Source: Pseudactinotalea terrae (GTDB lineage: Bacteria > Actinomycetota > Actinomycetes > Actinomycetales > Beutenbergiaceae). Taken from it: a DNA stretch of 64,000 nucleotides. Under the pieces are notes generated by a model. The model was given only the letters and a program-made list of their open reading frames with translations, searched no databases and had not been told where the DNA came from. The translations under genes were made by a program, and so were the position numbers. Numbering within the stretch: position 1 is the first letter of the stretch; every line of letters begins with the position of its first letter. The stretch lies in NCBI RefSeq assembly GCF_009733845.1, contig NZ_WNXZ01000006.1, forward strand, positions 62,001 to 126,000, in the 5' to 3' direction. Below, in pieces: positions 21,262-30,600 of this stretch.

Positions 21262-21956
21262 GTGGTGGTCCCAGCTTCGTCGGTGGCTTCGGCGAGCGCG
21301 CTGAGCAGCGCGGTCGCCGAGGCGGTGATGTGGTCGCGGAGCAGCCGCTGCGCGCCCTCGGGATCGCCGGCCTCGAAGCGCTCCAGGAGGCTCTGGTGCT
21401 CGGCCGCCTCGCTCGCGTATGTGGCGTGAGCGCGCCAGCCGGCTGTCGCGATGAAGGTGGACAGGGCCTGCAGCTTGTCGAGGAAGTCGATGAGCAGTCC
21501 GTTGCCGCACTCGGTGTACAGCGCGCGGTGGAACTCGCGGTTCTTGAGCCCGAGCTGGGCGACCTCTCCCGCCTGGATGAGGGCCTCGGTCTCTTCCAGC
21601 AGGCGCCGTGCACCCTCGTGGGGCGCCGCCCCACGCGCCGTGACGGCGAGGCGCAGCGCCTCGGGCTCGACGGCGATGCGTGCGTCGGTCACGTCGCGCA
21701 CGATCGCGGCGTCCAGGACTCGCACCCGCATGCCCTGGTAGGCGGTGGCGACCACGAGCCCGCTCGACTGCAGCTGCTTGAGGGCCTCGCGGATCGGGGT
21801 CTTGGACACCCCGAGCATCGCCGAGAGCTCGCGCTCGACGAGCGGGCTGCCCTGCGGCAGTCGGGCGTCGAGGATCGCCGCCTGGATCACGTCTCGGACG
21901 CGGTCGCCACGCGAGACGGCCTGCTCCAGCGAGAGTGGCGCGGCGGGGGAATCCAT
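21258..21956 (-). CDS. GntR-family (FCD-type) regulator of the divergent glycan locus
   Basis: A 232-residue regulator. The winged HTH is at residues 22-80, with GSPLVERELSAMLGVSKTPI and REALKQLQSSGLV being the classic GntR helices. The C-terminal FCD domain (about 100-225) has the metal/ligand residues in DARIAVEPEALRL, EFHRALYTECGN and EHQSLLERF. It is the first gene of the minus arm. The start at 21956 is supported by a TATGCT -10 box 6 nt upstream, making it leaderless. The operator-like palindrome at 21990 lies between this gene and the plus arm, so it probably represses both until a pathway intermediate binds. Confidence 0.92.
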   Translation of the reverse strand: MDSPAAPLSLEQAVSRGDRVRDVIQAAILDARLPQGSPLVERELSAMLGVSKTPIREALKQLQSSGLVVATAYQGMRVRVLDAAIVRDVTDARIAVEPEALRLAVTARGAAPHEGARRLLEETEALIQAGEVAQLGLKNREFHRALYTECGNGLLIDFLDKLQALSTFIATAGWRAHATYASEAAEHQSLLERFEAGDPEGAQRLLRDHITASATALLSALAEATDEAGTTT

Positions 21957-21962
21957 GGCCGC

Positions 21963-21990
21963 AGCATAGCGGCGGTCGACCAGATCGCAA
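21963..21990 (-). promoter_or_regulatory. Promoter of the GntR arm (leaderless)
   Basis: On the minus strand TTGCGA (21985-21990) is followed after 16 bp by TATGCT (21963-21968), which ends 6 nt before the GntR ATG. Confidence 0.7.
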
Positions 21991-22002
21991 GACATTGTGT
22001 CT
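21990..22002. promoter_or_regulatory. Candidate GntR operator overlapping both divergent -35 boxes
   Basis: AGACA TTG TGTCT is a 5-bp inverted repeat with a 3-bp centre. Its left edge touches the -35 of the GntR promoter and it contains the -35 of the plus-strand promoter, ideal for simultaneous repression. Confidence 0.6.
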
Positions 22003-22023
22003 GGTATCGCACGCTGATAGTTT
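21995..22023 (+). promoter_or_regulatory. Promoter of the plus arm (alpha-glucuronidase-like gene)
   Basis: TTGTGT (21995-22000), a 17-bp spacer and TAGTTT (22018-22023) form a good promoter. The transcript would have a leader of about 33 nt with GGGAGA before the GTG at 22063. Confidence 0.65.
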
Positions 22024-22062
22024 CGCCACCATCAATCGGCAAGTCAGGGAGATGTTCCACCA

Positions 22063-24798
22063 GTGACAGTCCACCCGTCCTACGTCGTCAGCGTGGCGGC
22101 AGGAGCAGGTCCAGCGGTCGAGCACGGTGTCGGCCTTCTCGTCGAGGCGATGTCCGGAGCGGGGGTCTCGGTGCAGCGCGCCGCGGCGCCGCTGGCCGAG
22201 CGCATCACGCGGCCGGGAGCGGGAGACCCGACGCTGATCGTGGTGGGTGAGCGCACCAGCACACCGGCGATCGCCGCGCTGGAGCAGCAGGAGTGGCTGC
22301 TCTACAACAACGGCGAGCCGGGGGTGAACGGGTATTACGTGGCCGCGCTGCCCGGTCGCATCGTGGTCGTCACAGGGGGTGACGCCAACGGGGTTCTGTA
22401 CGGGTGCCAGGAGCTGGCGCGGGCCGTCACCCGTCACGGCGAGATCCCGCTCGACCTCGAGCACGGCGAGACACCCGACCTGGCGCTGCGCGGCCCGGCC
22501 ATCGGGCTGCAGCTGACCGAGGTCGAGGCGCCCCGGCAGGTGTACGAGTACCCGATCACCCCCGGGCGGTTCCCATGGTTCTACGACCGCGACCACTGGC
22601 TCGAGGTCCTCGAGACACTCCTGGAGCAGCGCGCCAACGCCCTCTACCTGTGGAGCGGGCACCCGTTCAGCTCCTTCATGCAGTTGGAGGAGTTCCCGGA
22701 GGCTCTCGAGGTCACGCCCGAGGAGCTGGCACTCAACCGCGAGACCCTCGCGTGGCTCACCGACGAGGCGAGCCGCCGCGGTGTGCGTGTGTTCCTGAAG
22801 TTCTACAACATTCACATCCCGCTGCCCTTCGCCCAGCACCACGGCATCCCGTTGCGGCAGCCACAGCCCACCGAGCTCGTGAGCCTGTACACCAAGGCGG
22901 CGATCACGCGCTTCGTCACCGACTTCCCGCAGGTGGGGCTGTACATCTGCCTCGGCGAGGTGCTGCAGGGCGACCTCTACGGCGTCGAGTGGTTCACCGA
23001 GACGATCCTGCCCGGCATCGAGGCGGGCGTGGCCGCCGCGGGGGTGACCGAGGTGCCGCCCGTGCTGCTGCGCGCGCACGCGCTGGACCCGAAGCCGGTG
23101 ATGGACGCGACCGGCGACCGCTACCCGGCGCTGCACACCGAGGCGAAGTACAACGGTGAGTCGCTCACCACCTGGAACCCGCGCGGCAAGTGGCAGGACC
23201 TGCACCAGTACCTCGCCTCGCTGGGCGGCATCCACGTCATCAACATCCACATCCTGTCCGACCTCGAACCCTTCAGGTACGGGTCCGTGACCTTCATCCG
23301 CCGCAGCGTGCAGGCGATCCGGCACCGGCTCAGCAGCAACGGCCTGCACCTGTACCCGATGTTCTACTGGGAGTGGCCGGTCTCGCCCGACGTGGCCGAG
23401 CCGCGGCTGCGCCAGCTCGACCGCGACTGGCTGTGGTTCGCCGCGTGGCACCGGTACGCCTGGAAGTCCGACCGTGACCCGGCAGCCGAGCAGCACTACT
23501 GGACCCAGCGGCTCGCCGAGCAGTTCGGCACCGAGGAAGCAGGTGCCGCTGCGCTCGCGACGTACGAGGCGATGGGCCAGGTCGCACCCCGGTTGCTGCG
23601 CCGCGTCGGCATCACCGAGGGCAACCGGCAGACCTTCAGCCTCGGCATGACGCTCAGCCAGCTCGGCAACCCGCACCGGCACCGCTCCTGGGACGACCTG
23701 TGGGAGTCGCACGCACCTGCCGGTGAGCGCCTCGAGGAGTTCGTCGCGACCGAGATCGCCGGCGAGCCGCACGTGGGAGAGACCCCGCTGGACGTGATCG
23801 CCGAAGGGCGGCACTTCGCGCAGAAGGCGCTCACCGCCGTCGAGCACGGCCTGGCGGCCGTGACCGAGAACGCCGACGAGTACGCACGGCTGCGCAGCGA
23901 CGCCCAGGCGATCGCCCTGATCGCTGAGTTCTACGACCTGCGGGTCCGGGCGGCCATCGAGATCGTGCACGCGCGTTCGGAGCACGCCGGCGACTACGCC
24001 TCGGTGCTGCCGCGGCTGCGGGCTGCGATCGCGCTGGTGGAGCAGAGCGTCGAGGTCTACCGCGAGCTGGCCGAGCTGACCGCGGGCACCTACCTGTACG
24101 CCAACAGCATGCGCACGCCGCAGCGCAAGGTGCCGTTCCCGAACGGCAAGGACTTCGGCCACTGGCAGCAGTGCCTGCCGATGTACGAGGCCGAGCTCGC
24201 CAACCTGCGCGCGAACACGGAGACCCTCGAGCGCGGCGAGCTGCCCGGCCCGGTGGTGGAGCGCACGCTGGAGGCCGAGCCGTTCCGCGCTATCGACCTC
24301 ACCCTGCACTCCGAGGACGCCGAGACGTTCGAGGTGCGCGAGGGCGCCGAGCTGTTCCCGGACGCGACCAGCCCGGTGACGCGATGCGCCGTCGAGCTCA
24401 CCGGGCTGACCGGGGTGCGGTTCAACAAGTCGGTTGCGACCGAGGGTCAGACGACGATCGACTTCTCGCTCGGAGTCGACGGGCACCTGCTCGTGGGGTA
24501 CTTCAAGGAGAAGCACCCGCGCTGGCTGCAGGTCCCGGACCTCGAGACCAACACCCACGCCGACGACCGCGGTGGCCTCACGCCGGTGCTGATCGGCGCG
24601 GTCACGGCCGAGTGGCACCCGATCGTGGACGTGCACGCGTTCGCCTACGCGGCCGGGCGGCACACGTTCACGCCGGGCGCGGGCGCGTACGTGATCCTGG
24701 GGGCCGTGGCCGCCGACCAGGAGTTCACAGGCCGTAGTGTTCTGTTGGCAGACGCTGAGACCGACACGCTCGACTGGCTCTACGAGGAACCCCGATGA
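22063..24798 (+). CDS. Alpha-glucuronidase-like glycoside hydrolase, intracellular, substrate unknown
   Basis: A 911-residue protein without a signal peptide. Residues 1-140 form an alpha-glucuronidase/hexosaminidase-type N-terminal domain recognised by [23 protein letters not shown]-barrel-like region follows, with [43 protein letters not shown] (a candidate acid Glu) and [11 protein letters not shown] helical region comes next, and the C-terminal 200 residues appear to be a beta-sandwich. The length exceeds GH67 (about 700), so a GH67- or GH115-related or unclassified family is likely. It starts the plus arm and overlaps the acyltransferase gene by four bases. I infer cleavage of uronyl or hexosaminyl residues from an imported oligosaccharide. 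Confidence 0.75.
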   Translation: MTVHPSYVVSVAAGAGPAVEHGVGLLVEAMSGAGVSVQRAAAPLAERITRPGAGDPTLIVVGERTSTPAIAALEQQEWLLYNNGEPGVNGYYVAALPGRIVVVTGGDANGVLYGCQELARAVTRHGEIPLDLEHGETPDLALRGPAIGLQLTEVEAPRQVYEYPITPGRFPWFYDRDHWLEVLETLLEQRANALYLWSGHPFSSFMQLEEFPEALEVTPEELALNRETLAWLTDEASRRGVRVFLKFYNIHIPLPFAQHHGIPLRQPQPTELVSLYTKAAITRFVTDFPQVGLYICLGEVLQGDLYGVEWFTETILPGIEAGVAAAGVTEVPPVLLRAHALDPKPVMDATGDRYPALHTEAKYNGESLTTWNPRGKWQDLHQYLASLGGIHVINIHILSDLEPFRYGSVTFIRRSVQAIRHRLSSNGLHLYPMFYWEWPVSPDVAEPRLRQLDRDWLWFAAWHRYAWKSDRDPAAEQHYWTQRLAEQFGTEEAGAAALATYEAMGQVAPRLLRRVGITEGNRQTFSLGMTLSQLGNPHRHRSWDDLWESHAPAGERLEEFVATEIAGEPHVGETPLDVIAEGRHFAQKALTAVEHGLAAVTENADEYARLRSDAQAIALIAEFYDLRVRAAIEIVHARSEHAGDYASVLPRLRAAIALVEQSVEVYRELAELTAGTYLYANSMRTPQRKVPFPNGKDFGHWQQCLPMYEAELANLRANTETLERGELPGPVVERTLEAEPFRAIDLTLHSEDAETFEVREGAELFPDATSPVTRCAVELTGLTGVRFNKSVATEGQTTIDFSLGVDGHLLVGYFKEKHPRWLQVPDLETNTHADDRGGLTPVLIGAVTAEWHPIVDVHAFAYAAGRHTFTPGAGAYVILGAVAADQEFTGRSVLLADAETDTLDWLYEEPR

Positions 24799-26531
24799 CG
24801 CTCGCCCAGGACGCCGCCACGGCGATCAACCCCTTCGATCGGCACCACTTCGACTACTCGCCCTGGTTCTTCTGGGGCCAGGGCACCGAGGAGGAGCACC
24901 AGGCCCAGCTCGACCTGCAGCAGAGGTACGCCGAGAGCGGCGGGGCCGACGTGACCTTCGGGGACAAGTGCTTCGTCTCGCCCATCGCGGCCCTGCAGAT
25001 GGACAAGCTGGTGCTCGGCACCCGCTCCTACATCGCCGGCCACGCCTACGTGACCGGGACGCTCGTCACGGGTGAGCACTGCACGGTCAACGCGTTCTCC
25101 GTGGTGCGCGGTCACATCACGCTCGGCCACTCGGTCCGCATCGGCGCGCACACCTCGCTGCTCGCCTTCAACCACACGATCATCGACCCGGACCGGGCGG
25201 TGTTCCGCCAGCCGATCTCGCAGCGCGGCATCGTGATCGGGGACGACGTGTGGATCGGCTCCCACGTGGTGATCCTCGACGGCGTCACGATCGGCGACAG
25301 GTCGGTGATCGCCGCCGGTTCCGTGGTCACCAAGGACGTCCCCGCCGGTGCGATAGTGGCGGGGAACCCGGCCCAGATCAAGAAGTGGCGGGTGGCGGCG
25401 TTGGCACCCGAGGAGCAGTTGCCCGCGGCGGGTGCCGATGCGAGCCTGGCGGACGAGGTGCGCGCGTTCATCGAGACCGCGCGCGGCGACGCCGAGACGA
25501 TCTTGTCCGGGGCGTGGGACCCCTCGATCGCCGACGGTCGCTATCTCGAGGCTCCCGGCGGCGCCCCGACGGTCCGCGCCCACTGCGACGCCATCGAGAT
25601 CGCCGCCTACCTGACCGGCGACGTGCCCTCGCAGCTCCCCAAGGACGAGCACGTGCGCCGGCTGGCGTCGCTGCAGCACCCCGAGTCCGGCATGATCGCC
25701 GCCTTCGACGAGCACGGCCGACTGAAGGACCCGGTGCTGGGCGTCGACGACAACCAGGCCAACTACCACGTGCTCTGCGTGGGCTATGCGCTCGACCTCC
25801 TGGGTGAGCGGTTCACCTACCCGATCTCCGCCGTCGAGAACCTCGGCGCCGACGGCGTGCTCGCCAAGATCGACGCCCTCCCCTGGGACGGGCGCGCGTG
25901 GAGCAGCGGGCACGTCGTCGACATGTACGGAACCGCGCTGCTGTGGAACCGCCAGCACGGCACCCCGGGCCACGCCGCCACGGCCGCCGCGCTGTTCGGG
26001 TGGCTCAGCACCAACGTCGACCCGACCACCGGCATGTGGGGCAAGCCCGCACCCGAGAGCGGTGCCCTCGAGGTCGTCAACGGTTTCTACCGCGCCTCCC
26101 GCGGCAGCTACGCCCAGTTCGGCATGCCGCTGCCCTTCCGTGAGCGTGTCATCGACACCGTGCTGCAGCATGCACAGGACGCCCGGTACTTCGCCCCCGA
26201 CCGCCAGAACGCCTGCAACGTCCTCGACGTGGCGCACCCGCTCTGGCTCGCCGGCCGCGACATCGACTACCGCCGCGACGAGATCAAGACCCTCGCCACC
26301 CGCCTCCTGCGCGATGCCATCTCGAACTGGCAGCCCGGCCAGGGCTTCAGCTTCGCGGTGCCCTCGGGGACCGGTCGCGACCCCGTCGCCGAGGCCCCCG
26401 GCCTGCAGGGGACCGAGATGTGGCTCGCGATCATCTGGCTCCTCGCCGACCTCGTAGGGGTCCAGAAGGTCCTCGGCTACCGCCCCGGCGGCATCCACCG
26501 GCCCGAGCCCGCGGAGCGGCTCCTCGGATAG
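24795..26531 (+). CDS. Fusion protein: hexapeptide-repeat acyltransferase plus alpha/alpha-toroid domain
   Basis: A 578-residue protein with two distinct halves. Residues 1-205 are a left-handed beta-helix acetyltransferase: repeated hexapeptides, the motif [12 protein letters not shown] carrying a probable catalytic His, and the closing [19 protein letters not shown] and [19 protein letters not shown]. Residues 220-578 are helical with repeats typical of (alpha/alpha) toroids: [32 protein letters not shown] and [18 protein letters not shown]. These resemble six-hairpin or prenyltransferase-like barrels. I do not know this combination. It overlaps the hydrolase gene before it (ATGA), so it probably modifies, or recognises and acetylates, the same sugar. 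The toroid could be catalytic or only binding. Confidence 0.8.
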   Translation: MTLAQDAATAINPFDRHHFDYSPWFFWGQGTEEEHQAQLDLQQRYAESGGADVTFGDKCFVSPIAALQMDKLVLGTRSYIAGHAYVTGTLVTGEHCTVNAFSVVRGHITLGHSVRIGAHTSLLAFNHTIIDPDRAVFRQPISQRGIVIGDDVWIGSHVVILDGVTIGDRSVIAAGSVVTKDVPAGAIVAGNPAQIKKWRVAALAPEEQLPAAGADASLADEVRAFIETARGDAETILSGAWDPSIADGRYLEAPGGAPTVRAHCDAIEIAAYLTGDVPSQLPKDEHVRRLASLQHPESGMIAAFDEHGRLKDPVLGVDDNQANYHVLCVGYALDLLGERFTYPISAVENLGADGVLAKIDALPWDGRAWSSGHVVDMYGTALLWNRQHGTPGHAATAAALFGWLSTNVDPTTGMWGKPAPESGALEVVNGFYRASRGSYAQFGMPLPFRERVIDTVLQHAQDARYFAPDRQNACNVLDVAHPLWLAGRDIDYRRDEIKTLATRLLRDAISNWQPGQGFSFAVPSGTGRDPVAEAPGLQGTEMWLAIIWLLADLVGVQKVLGYRPGGIHRPEPAERLLG

Positions 26532-26547
26532 CGGGCAGGATGGCCTC

Positions 26548-27411
26548 GTGCTGACCGAGCCACTGACCCAGGCGGATCTCGACGGCGGACCCTCCTGGTT
26601 TTCGGAGGTCGAGCTGCGTGCCGATCGGTGGCGGGACGAGCACACGCGCTCGCTCGTAATTCGCGACGGCGAGAAGATCGTGGCCGTTGGGAGCATGTGG
26701 ACCTCGCGCGTGCACGGAGATCGGTACTGGTTTGCGGTCGTCGTGGATCGGGAGCGGCGGCGGCAGGGGATCGGGCGGCAGCTCGTCGGCGAGCTCGCGC
26801 GGCTCCGCCCGCAGCCGCTTCCGCTGATGACCCGTGGCTTCGTCGGCACCCCAGAGCTTGCCTTCGCCGATGCCCTCGGGGCCCGCACGATCCAGGTGGT
26901 GCCGCCGATGGAGGTCGACGTCGCACACCGCGACCGGCTCCGGGAGCCGACGCCGCAGACCACCTCGGGCACCGCCGTCGGGATCGAGATGCTCGGCGCC
27001 GCATGGGCGGGCGCGTACGAGTGGACACACGAGGACTGGTCGCCGACCGCGCCCGGCTTCGCTGGTCCGCTGCTCGAAGGCCTCGAGGACGAGGTCGACC
27101 TCGAGGCCACCTCGGTCACGCTCGACGGCGCAGGCTCGGTCTCGGCGATGTGCGTCGCCTTCACAGACGATAAGACCCCGGTCCTGTGCGGTGAGACGAC
27201 CGTGCGGGACGCGCCCGACGGTGAGCGCCTGGTCGAGTCCTGTCTGCGCCGCAGCCTGGACGTGATGGCCGGGAGGGGTGTGGGTGCCATCCAGATGGAC
27301 GGGCACGTCAGCGATCCGCACTGGCTGCCCGCGTGGATCCGGCTCGCCCCGACGGGGCCGTGGTTCCGGCTTCTCGAGATCGACCCCGCGGCAGGAGGAC
27401 TCCACCGATGA
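26548..27411 (+). CDS. GNAT-family acetyltransferase, two-domain
   Basis: A 287-residue protein starting at GTG with AGGA about 10 nt upstream. The N-terminal GNAT core has VVVDRERRRQGIGRQLVGEL, a textbook acetyl-CoA loop (RRQGIG) at about residues 66-85. A second, weaker GNAT-like half follows with TTVRDAPDGERLVESCLRRS. It lies 16 bp after the fusion acyltransferase and overlaps the heparinase-like gene (ATGA at 27408), so it belongs to the glycan operon. It may acetylate an amino sugar or an enzyme. The acceptor is unknown. Confidence 0.85.
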   Translation: MLTEPLTQADLDGGPSWFSEVELRADRWRDEHTRSLVIRDGEKIVAVGSMWTSRVHGDRYWFAVVVDRERRRQGIGRQLVGELARLRPQPLPLMTRGFVGTPELAFADALGARTIQVVPPMEVDVAHRDRLREPTPQTTSGTAVGIEMLGAAWAGAYEWTHEDWSPTAPGFAGPLLEGLEDEVDLEATSVTLDGAGSVSAMCVAFTDDKTPVLCGETTVRDAPDGERLVESCLRRSLDVMAGRGVGAIQMDGHVSDPHWLPAWIRLAPTGPWFRLLEIDPAAGGLHR

Positions 27412-29144
27412 GCACCACCGACCAGGGCGACGACGCGCGAGCGGCGCTGGGCTCCGCCGTCGACCGGGAGACCTGGCAGCGCTCGGCGAGCGCGCCTCAC
27501 CTGAGCGAGCAGCGCGCCCATGTCGCGGCGCTCGCGCGGACAGCCCGCGAGCAGCCGATCCCCGAGCTGCCGGACGACCTGTACGGCGACTACGAACGCA
27601 CCGGAGACCGGGGCGCGTTCGAGTCGCGCTACTTCGCGCGGCGGCGCGGGCTGGCCGCGCTGGCGATCACCGCGCTGCTCGAACCGGACGGCGACACCGA
27701 CACGCTGGCCGACCTCATCACCGCGATCTGCGACGAGCCGTACTGGGCCGTGCCCGCGCACGTGGCGCGCGACGGGCTCGAGCCCCGGCAAGTCATCGAC
27801 CTGTTCGCGGCCGAGACCGCCTCGGCGCTCGCCGAGATCACCGCGCTGCTGGCCGACCGGCTGCCGGGCGACGTGGTGACGCGGGCGCGGGCCGAGGTGA
27901 TCGGCCGCGTGATCGAGCCGTACGAGCGGCACACCTACTGGTGGGAGGACTTCCCGAACAACTGGGCCGCGGTCTGCGCCGGGTCGGTCGCGCTCGCGGC
28001 GATGCAGGTCTGCGAGCCGGAGCGGGTGCGGGCGCTGCTGCCGCGGCTGCGCGCGTCGCTGCGCCGTTCGCTCGACGGCTACGGCGATGACGGCGTCTGC
28101 GTCGAGGGCTTCGGCTACTGGCGTTACGGGTTCGGCTACTACCTGGTCGCCACCGAGGCGCTGGACGCCGTCTTCGGTCCGGAGACCGAGCCCGGCCGCG
28201 CGGCCGAGGCGGCGCGCTGGCCGCTGCGTGCGTTCTTGTCCGGCCGCACCGTCGTGTCCTTCGCCGACACCTGGCTCGCGGGGACCGCGGATGCCGGGCT
28301 GCTCGCCGGCGCCGACCGCCGGTACGGCGACGTGGGTGTGCCCGCACCCGAGCTGACCGACGCCGAGATCATCGACGACTGCGGCCGGTGGGCCCTCGCC
28401 CTGCGGTCGCTGTGCTGGGCTGTGGCGGGCGAGGTCGCAGCAGCAGCCGCGGGAGCCGACCGGCCGCGCTGGTACGCCGACGCACAGTGGCTGGTGGTGC
28501 CCGAGAGCGCGCACAGCCCGATCGGGTTCGCCGCCCGGGCAGGGCACAACGGCGAGCCGCACAACCACAACGACCTCGGCTCGGTCATCGTGGCACGCGC
28601 CGGCCAGATGCTCATCGCCGACGCCGGCCGCGGCGTGTACGACCGCGAGTACTTCGGCCCGAATCGCTACGACAACCCCGCCGCCGGCTCGCACGGGCAC
28701 AGCGTCCCGATGCTCGACGGCGTCGTCCAGTCGGAGGGTGCCTCGGCTCGCGCGGAGGTGCACCACGTCGCGCTCGGCGACGGCTGGGAGGTTCTCGAGA
28801 TCGACCTCACCTCCGCCTATCCGCACCCTGCGCTGACCAGGCTCGTGCGCGTCGTCGAGAGGCGCGGGAGCGAGGTCAGGGTGACCGATCGGATGGAAGC
28901 GAGCGCGCCGGTGAGCCTGACCGAGCGGTTCATCACTGTGGTGCCGCCCGAGGTCGTGGACGGCACGGTGCTGATCCTCGCCGACGGCGCGCGTGCCGAG
29001 CTGCGCCTCGACCCCGAGGCATCGGTGGCGACCGGTTCCTTCCCGGTCGGCCGGGGCAGCTTCCCGATACCGGCGCACTATGTGGACGTCACTCTCCCCG
29101 GTGCGACCGCGATCGAGAGCGCCGTGGTGATCGCTATCTCCTGA
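27408..29144 (+). CDS. Heparinase II/III-like polysaccharide lyase, cytoplasmic
   Basis: A 578-residue protein with the two-domain layout of heparinase II/III-type lyases. An N-terminal (alpha/alpha) toroid contains TYWWEDFPNNWAAVCAGSVA and CVEGFGYWRYGFGYYL, the conserved Asn and Tyr/Glu elements of the family. A C-terminal beta-sandwich begins GHNGEPHNHNDLGSV, the His-rich metal/catalytic segment, and RYDNPAAGSHGHS. There is no signal peptide, so it cleaves imported uronate oligosaccharides by beta-elimination inside the cell. It is the last gene of the plus arm. Family members of this type also include alginate and chondroitin oligo-lyases, so the substrate is open. Confidence 0.88.
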   Translation: MSTTDQGDDARAALGSAVDRETWQRSASAPHLSEQRAHVAALARTAREQPIPELPDDLYGDYERTGDRGAFESRYFARRRGLAALAITALLEPDGDTDTLADLITAICDEPYWAVPAHVARDGLEPRQVIDLFAAETASALAEITALLADRLPGDVVTRARAEVIGRVIEPYERHTYWWEDFPNNWAAVCAGSVALAAMQVCEPERVRALLPRLRASLRRSLDGYGDDGVCVEGFGYWRYGFGYYLVATEALDAVFGPETEPGRAAEAARWPLRAFLSGRTVVSFADTWLAGTADAGLLAGADRRYGDVGVPAPELTDAEIIDDCGRWALALRSLCWAVAGEVAAAAAGADRPRWYADAQWLVVPESAHSPIGFAARAGHNGEPHNHNDLGSVIVARAGQMLIADAGRGVYDREYFGPNRYDNPAAGSHGHSVPMLDGVVQSEGASARAEVHHVALGDGWEVLEIDLTSAYPHPALTRLVRVVERRGSEVRVTDRMEASAPVSLTERFITVVPPEVVDGTVLILADGARAELRLDPEASVATGSFPVGRGSFPIPAHYVDVTLPGATAIESAVVIAIS

Positions 29145-29541
29145 CCCGCACTCCGCAGCCGGTCTCAACACGATTCCGCACCCGGACGGCGGGGTGGGAT
29201 CCGGGAGTCGGGGCCGCGCCTCGAGGCATCCACGGGAATCCTGCAGCGCCGTGTTCGCAGCGCAGGGTGAGTGGCGTTGCGCCTGGTCGCAGCCGCGGGT
29301 CAGCAACACGCGGGGGCGACAGTCAGGGCGGGACCCGTGGTGCGGAAGTGCCCGCAGCGGCGGGCTCCGCAACGCCCAGGGGTGAGTGGGGTAGTGGAAC
29401 TGATCGCCAGGCGGGTTCCGCAACGCAGAACCCGGCCGGCCGCGAGGTCGCGCGTCCCGCCACCCAGCCAGGAGGGCGCTGCGGGCGGCCGGACCCAGTC
29501 CGAGAAACGCCGAGCAGATCAGGGTTCGCCAGTTGGTGAAC
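29145..29541. other. Intergenic region between the glycan locus and vapC
   Basis: About 400 bp with no credible gene. It contains short imperfect direct repeats around TTCCGCAACGC and GGGTGAGTGG (near 29266, 29366 and 29415). I see no terminator with a U-tract and no decayed coding similarity. Confidence 0.5.
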
Positions 29542-29988
29542 TCAGGTCGTGATGGTGTGGACGTGATGCCTGTGGCGTGGCTTCAGAGCGTCGCGGATCC
29601 TGGCGTCGAAGGTCGCCAGCACTCCTCCGCGGGCGATAGCAAGGTTGAGGAGGTGGGTGTCGGTGACCTGACGGTGCCTGGTGACATGGCTGGTGAGTGC
29701 GCGGGAGTCGGCCAGCGAGGTCGCGTCGGCGATGAAGTCGGCGTTCGGCAGTGCTTTGATCGCCTGCAACGCAGAGACGGCGTGGTCGATCGTGAGGGCT
29801 TGCCCGTTCTTGCCGACCGTGATCGTCGTGTTGAGCAGCAGCCTGACGAGGGCTGTCTCGGTGAGTGGTGTGGTGGCAAACAACGCGACCTGGGACACCC
29901 AGCGCCGTGCAGGTTCGTGATGAACGTGCGCTGGCAGGGTGAGCGCGATCAGGACGTTGGCGTCAGCGATCTCGACCGGGCTAGGCAT
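29542..29988 (-). CDS. PIN-domain ribonuclease toxin (VapC-type)
   Basis: A 148-residue PIN-domain protein. Acidic metal-binding residues are visible at Asp9 in EIADANVLIAL, Glu44 in PLTETALVRLL, Asp108 in VTDTHLLNLA and Asp126 in LATFDARI, the expected order for VapC. The toxin would cleave RNA with Mg2+. The ATG overlaps the last 8 bases of the antitoxin gene (29981-29988), giving coupled translation. The family subtype near FATTPLTETALVRL is common in actinobacteria and cyanobacteria. Confidence 0.9.
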   Translation of the reverse strand: MPSPVEIADANVLIALTLPAHVHHEPARRWVSQVALFATTPLTETALVRLLLNTTITVGKNGQALTIDHAVSALQAIKALPNADFIADATSLADSRALTSHVTRHRQVTDTHLLNLAIARGGVLATFDARIRDALKPRHRHHVHTITT

Positions 29989-30229
29989 CGTCGTCGAGCG
30001 CCTCAGCGACCATCATGTCGGTGACCACCACCCCAGCAGGTGAGGCGAAGACGGGGATGCTGTCGTGCGGGTAGTCCGCTTCGCGTGCGAGCTGATCCGC
30101 GCGCTCGGCCGCCAGGTCCACCAGGATCCGGCCCGGCCGTCGTCCAGGGAATCGGCGGGCTCCCATGGCGAGGATGCCCTCGACGCGTTCGTCGCGGGTG
30201 ACCTGGATCCGGTCATGGGCGGTAGGCAT
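29981..30229 (-). CDS. VapB-type antitoxin
   Basis: An 82-residue protein starting MPTAHDRIQVTRDERV. The N-terminal half has the ribbon-helix-helix-like pattern of Arc/CopG or AbrB antitoxins (IQVTRDERVEGILAMGARRF). The acidic tail MVAEALDDDA would wrap the toxin. I chose 30229 because a TACACT -10 box lies 6 nt upstream; a start at 30268 would add 13 unlikely residues. It is the first gene of the toxin-antitoxin pair. Confidence 0.85.
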   Translation of the reverse strand: MPTAHDRIQVTRDERVEGILAMGARRFPGRRPGRILVDLAAERADQLAREADYPHDSIPVFASPAGVVVTDMMVAEALDDDA

Positions 30230-30235
30230 ACCCGA

Positions 30236-30241
30236 AGTGTA
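30236..30241 (-). promoter_or_regulatory. Leaderless -10 box of vapB
   Basis: TACACT on the minus strand ends 6 nt before the ATG. An imperfect dyad, GGCATAC at 30225-30231 and GTGTACC at 30237-30243, overlaps it and could be the autoregulation site. Confidence 0.5.
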
Positions 30242-30317
30242 CCACCCAAGGTGCGCTAGGTGACACACCCCTGCGTGCTTGGCAGGTTCGCCAACCGGCG
30301 GCAGACCCCGAAGGCGC

Positions 30318-30600
30318 CAAGGGGACCGGGAGGTGGTCGAGGGCCATCAAGGCGGGTCTGTTCGAGGTGGTACCAGAGGTCATCGGCGTGCACGAAGGCG
30401 GGTTCAACAGCGGCCTGGGGCCGCTGCTCGGTCATCTCGACGTCCTGGAAAGCCGCGCCTGGCCCAACGTCAGTGACGGTGGTGAGGCGTTGCCAGGCCT
30501 GCGATTCGTGGGCTACGTCCGCAGGCCCGGGATCACGGGCTGCGCGGGGCCGACAGGCTCACCGGGTCGCGTACGCACTCGCGGCTCGTGAGAGAGCACG
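30318..30600 (+). pseudogene. Decayed flavin-containing monooxygenase (C-terminal remnant)
   Basis: In one plus frame, IKAGLFEVVPEVIGVHEGG is followed by GLGPLLGHLDVLESR and LPGLRFVGYVRRPGI. These match the NADPH-domain end of FAD-dependent monooxygenases. The normally intervening ADG...ATGY segment is missing, so an internal deletion is likely. After 30540 the frame must shift to read RQAHRVAYALAARE, the usual terminal helix. No start codon or N-terminal FAD domain is present. The remnant abuts a second decayed gene on the other strand. Confidence 0.65.

Noticed and set aside
20101-24663. Long minus-strand open frame across the GntR gene and the hydrolase
   Set aside because: Only the enolase-superfamily part is coding. 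The rest lies opposite or out of frame with well-supported genes.
24780-29423. Long open frame opposite the acyltransferase, GNAT and lyase genes
   Set aside because: No family motifs; the composition is typical of the complementary strand of GC-rich genes.
29145-29541. Repeats around TTCCGCAACGC as a possible CRISPR or integron-like array
   Set aside because: Copies are imperfect, unevenly spaced and too few; no cas or integrase gene is present.
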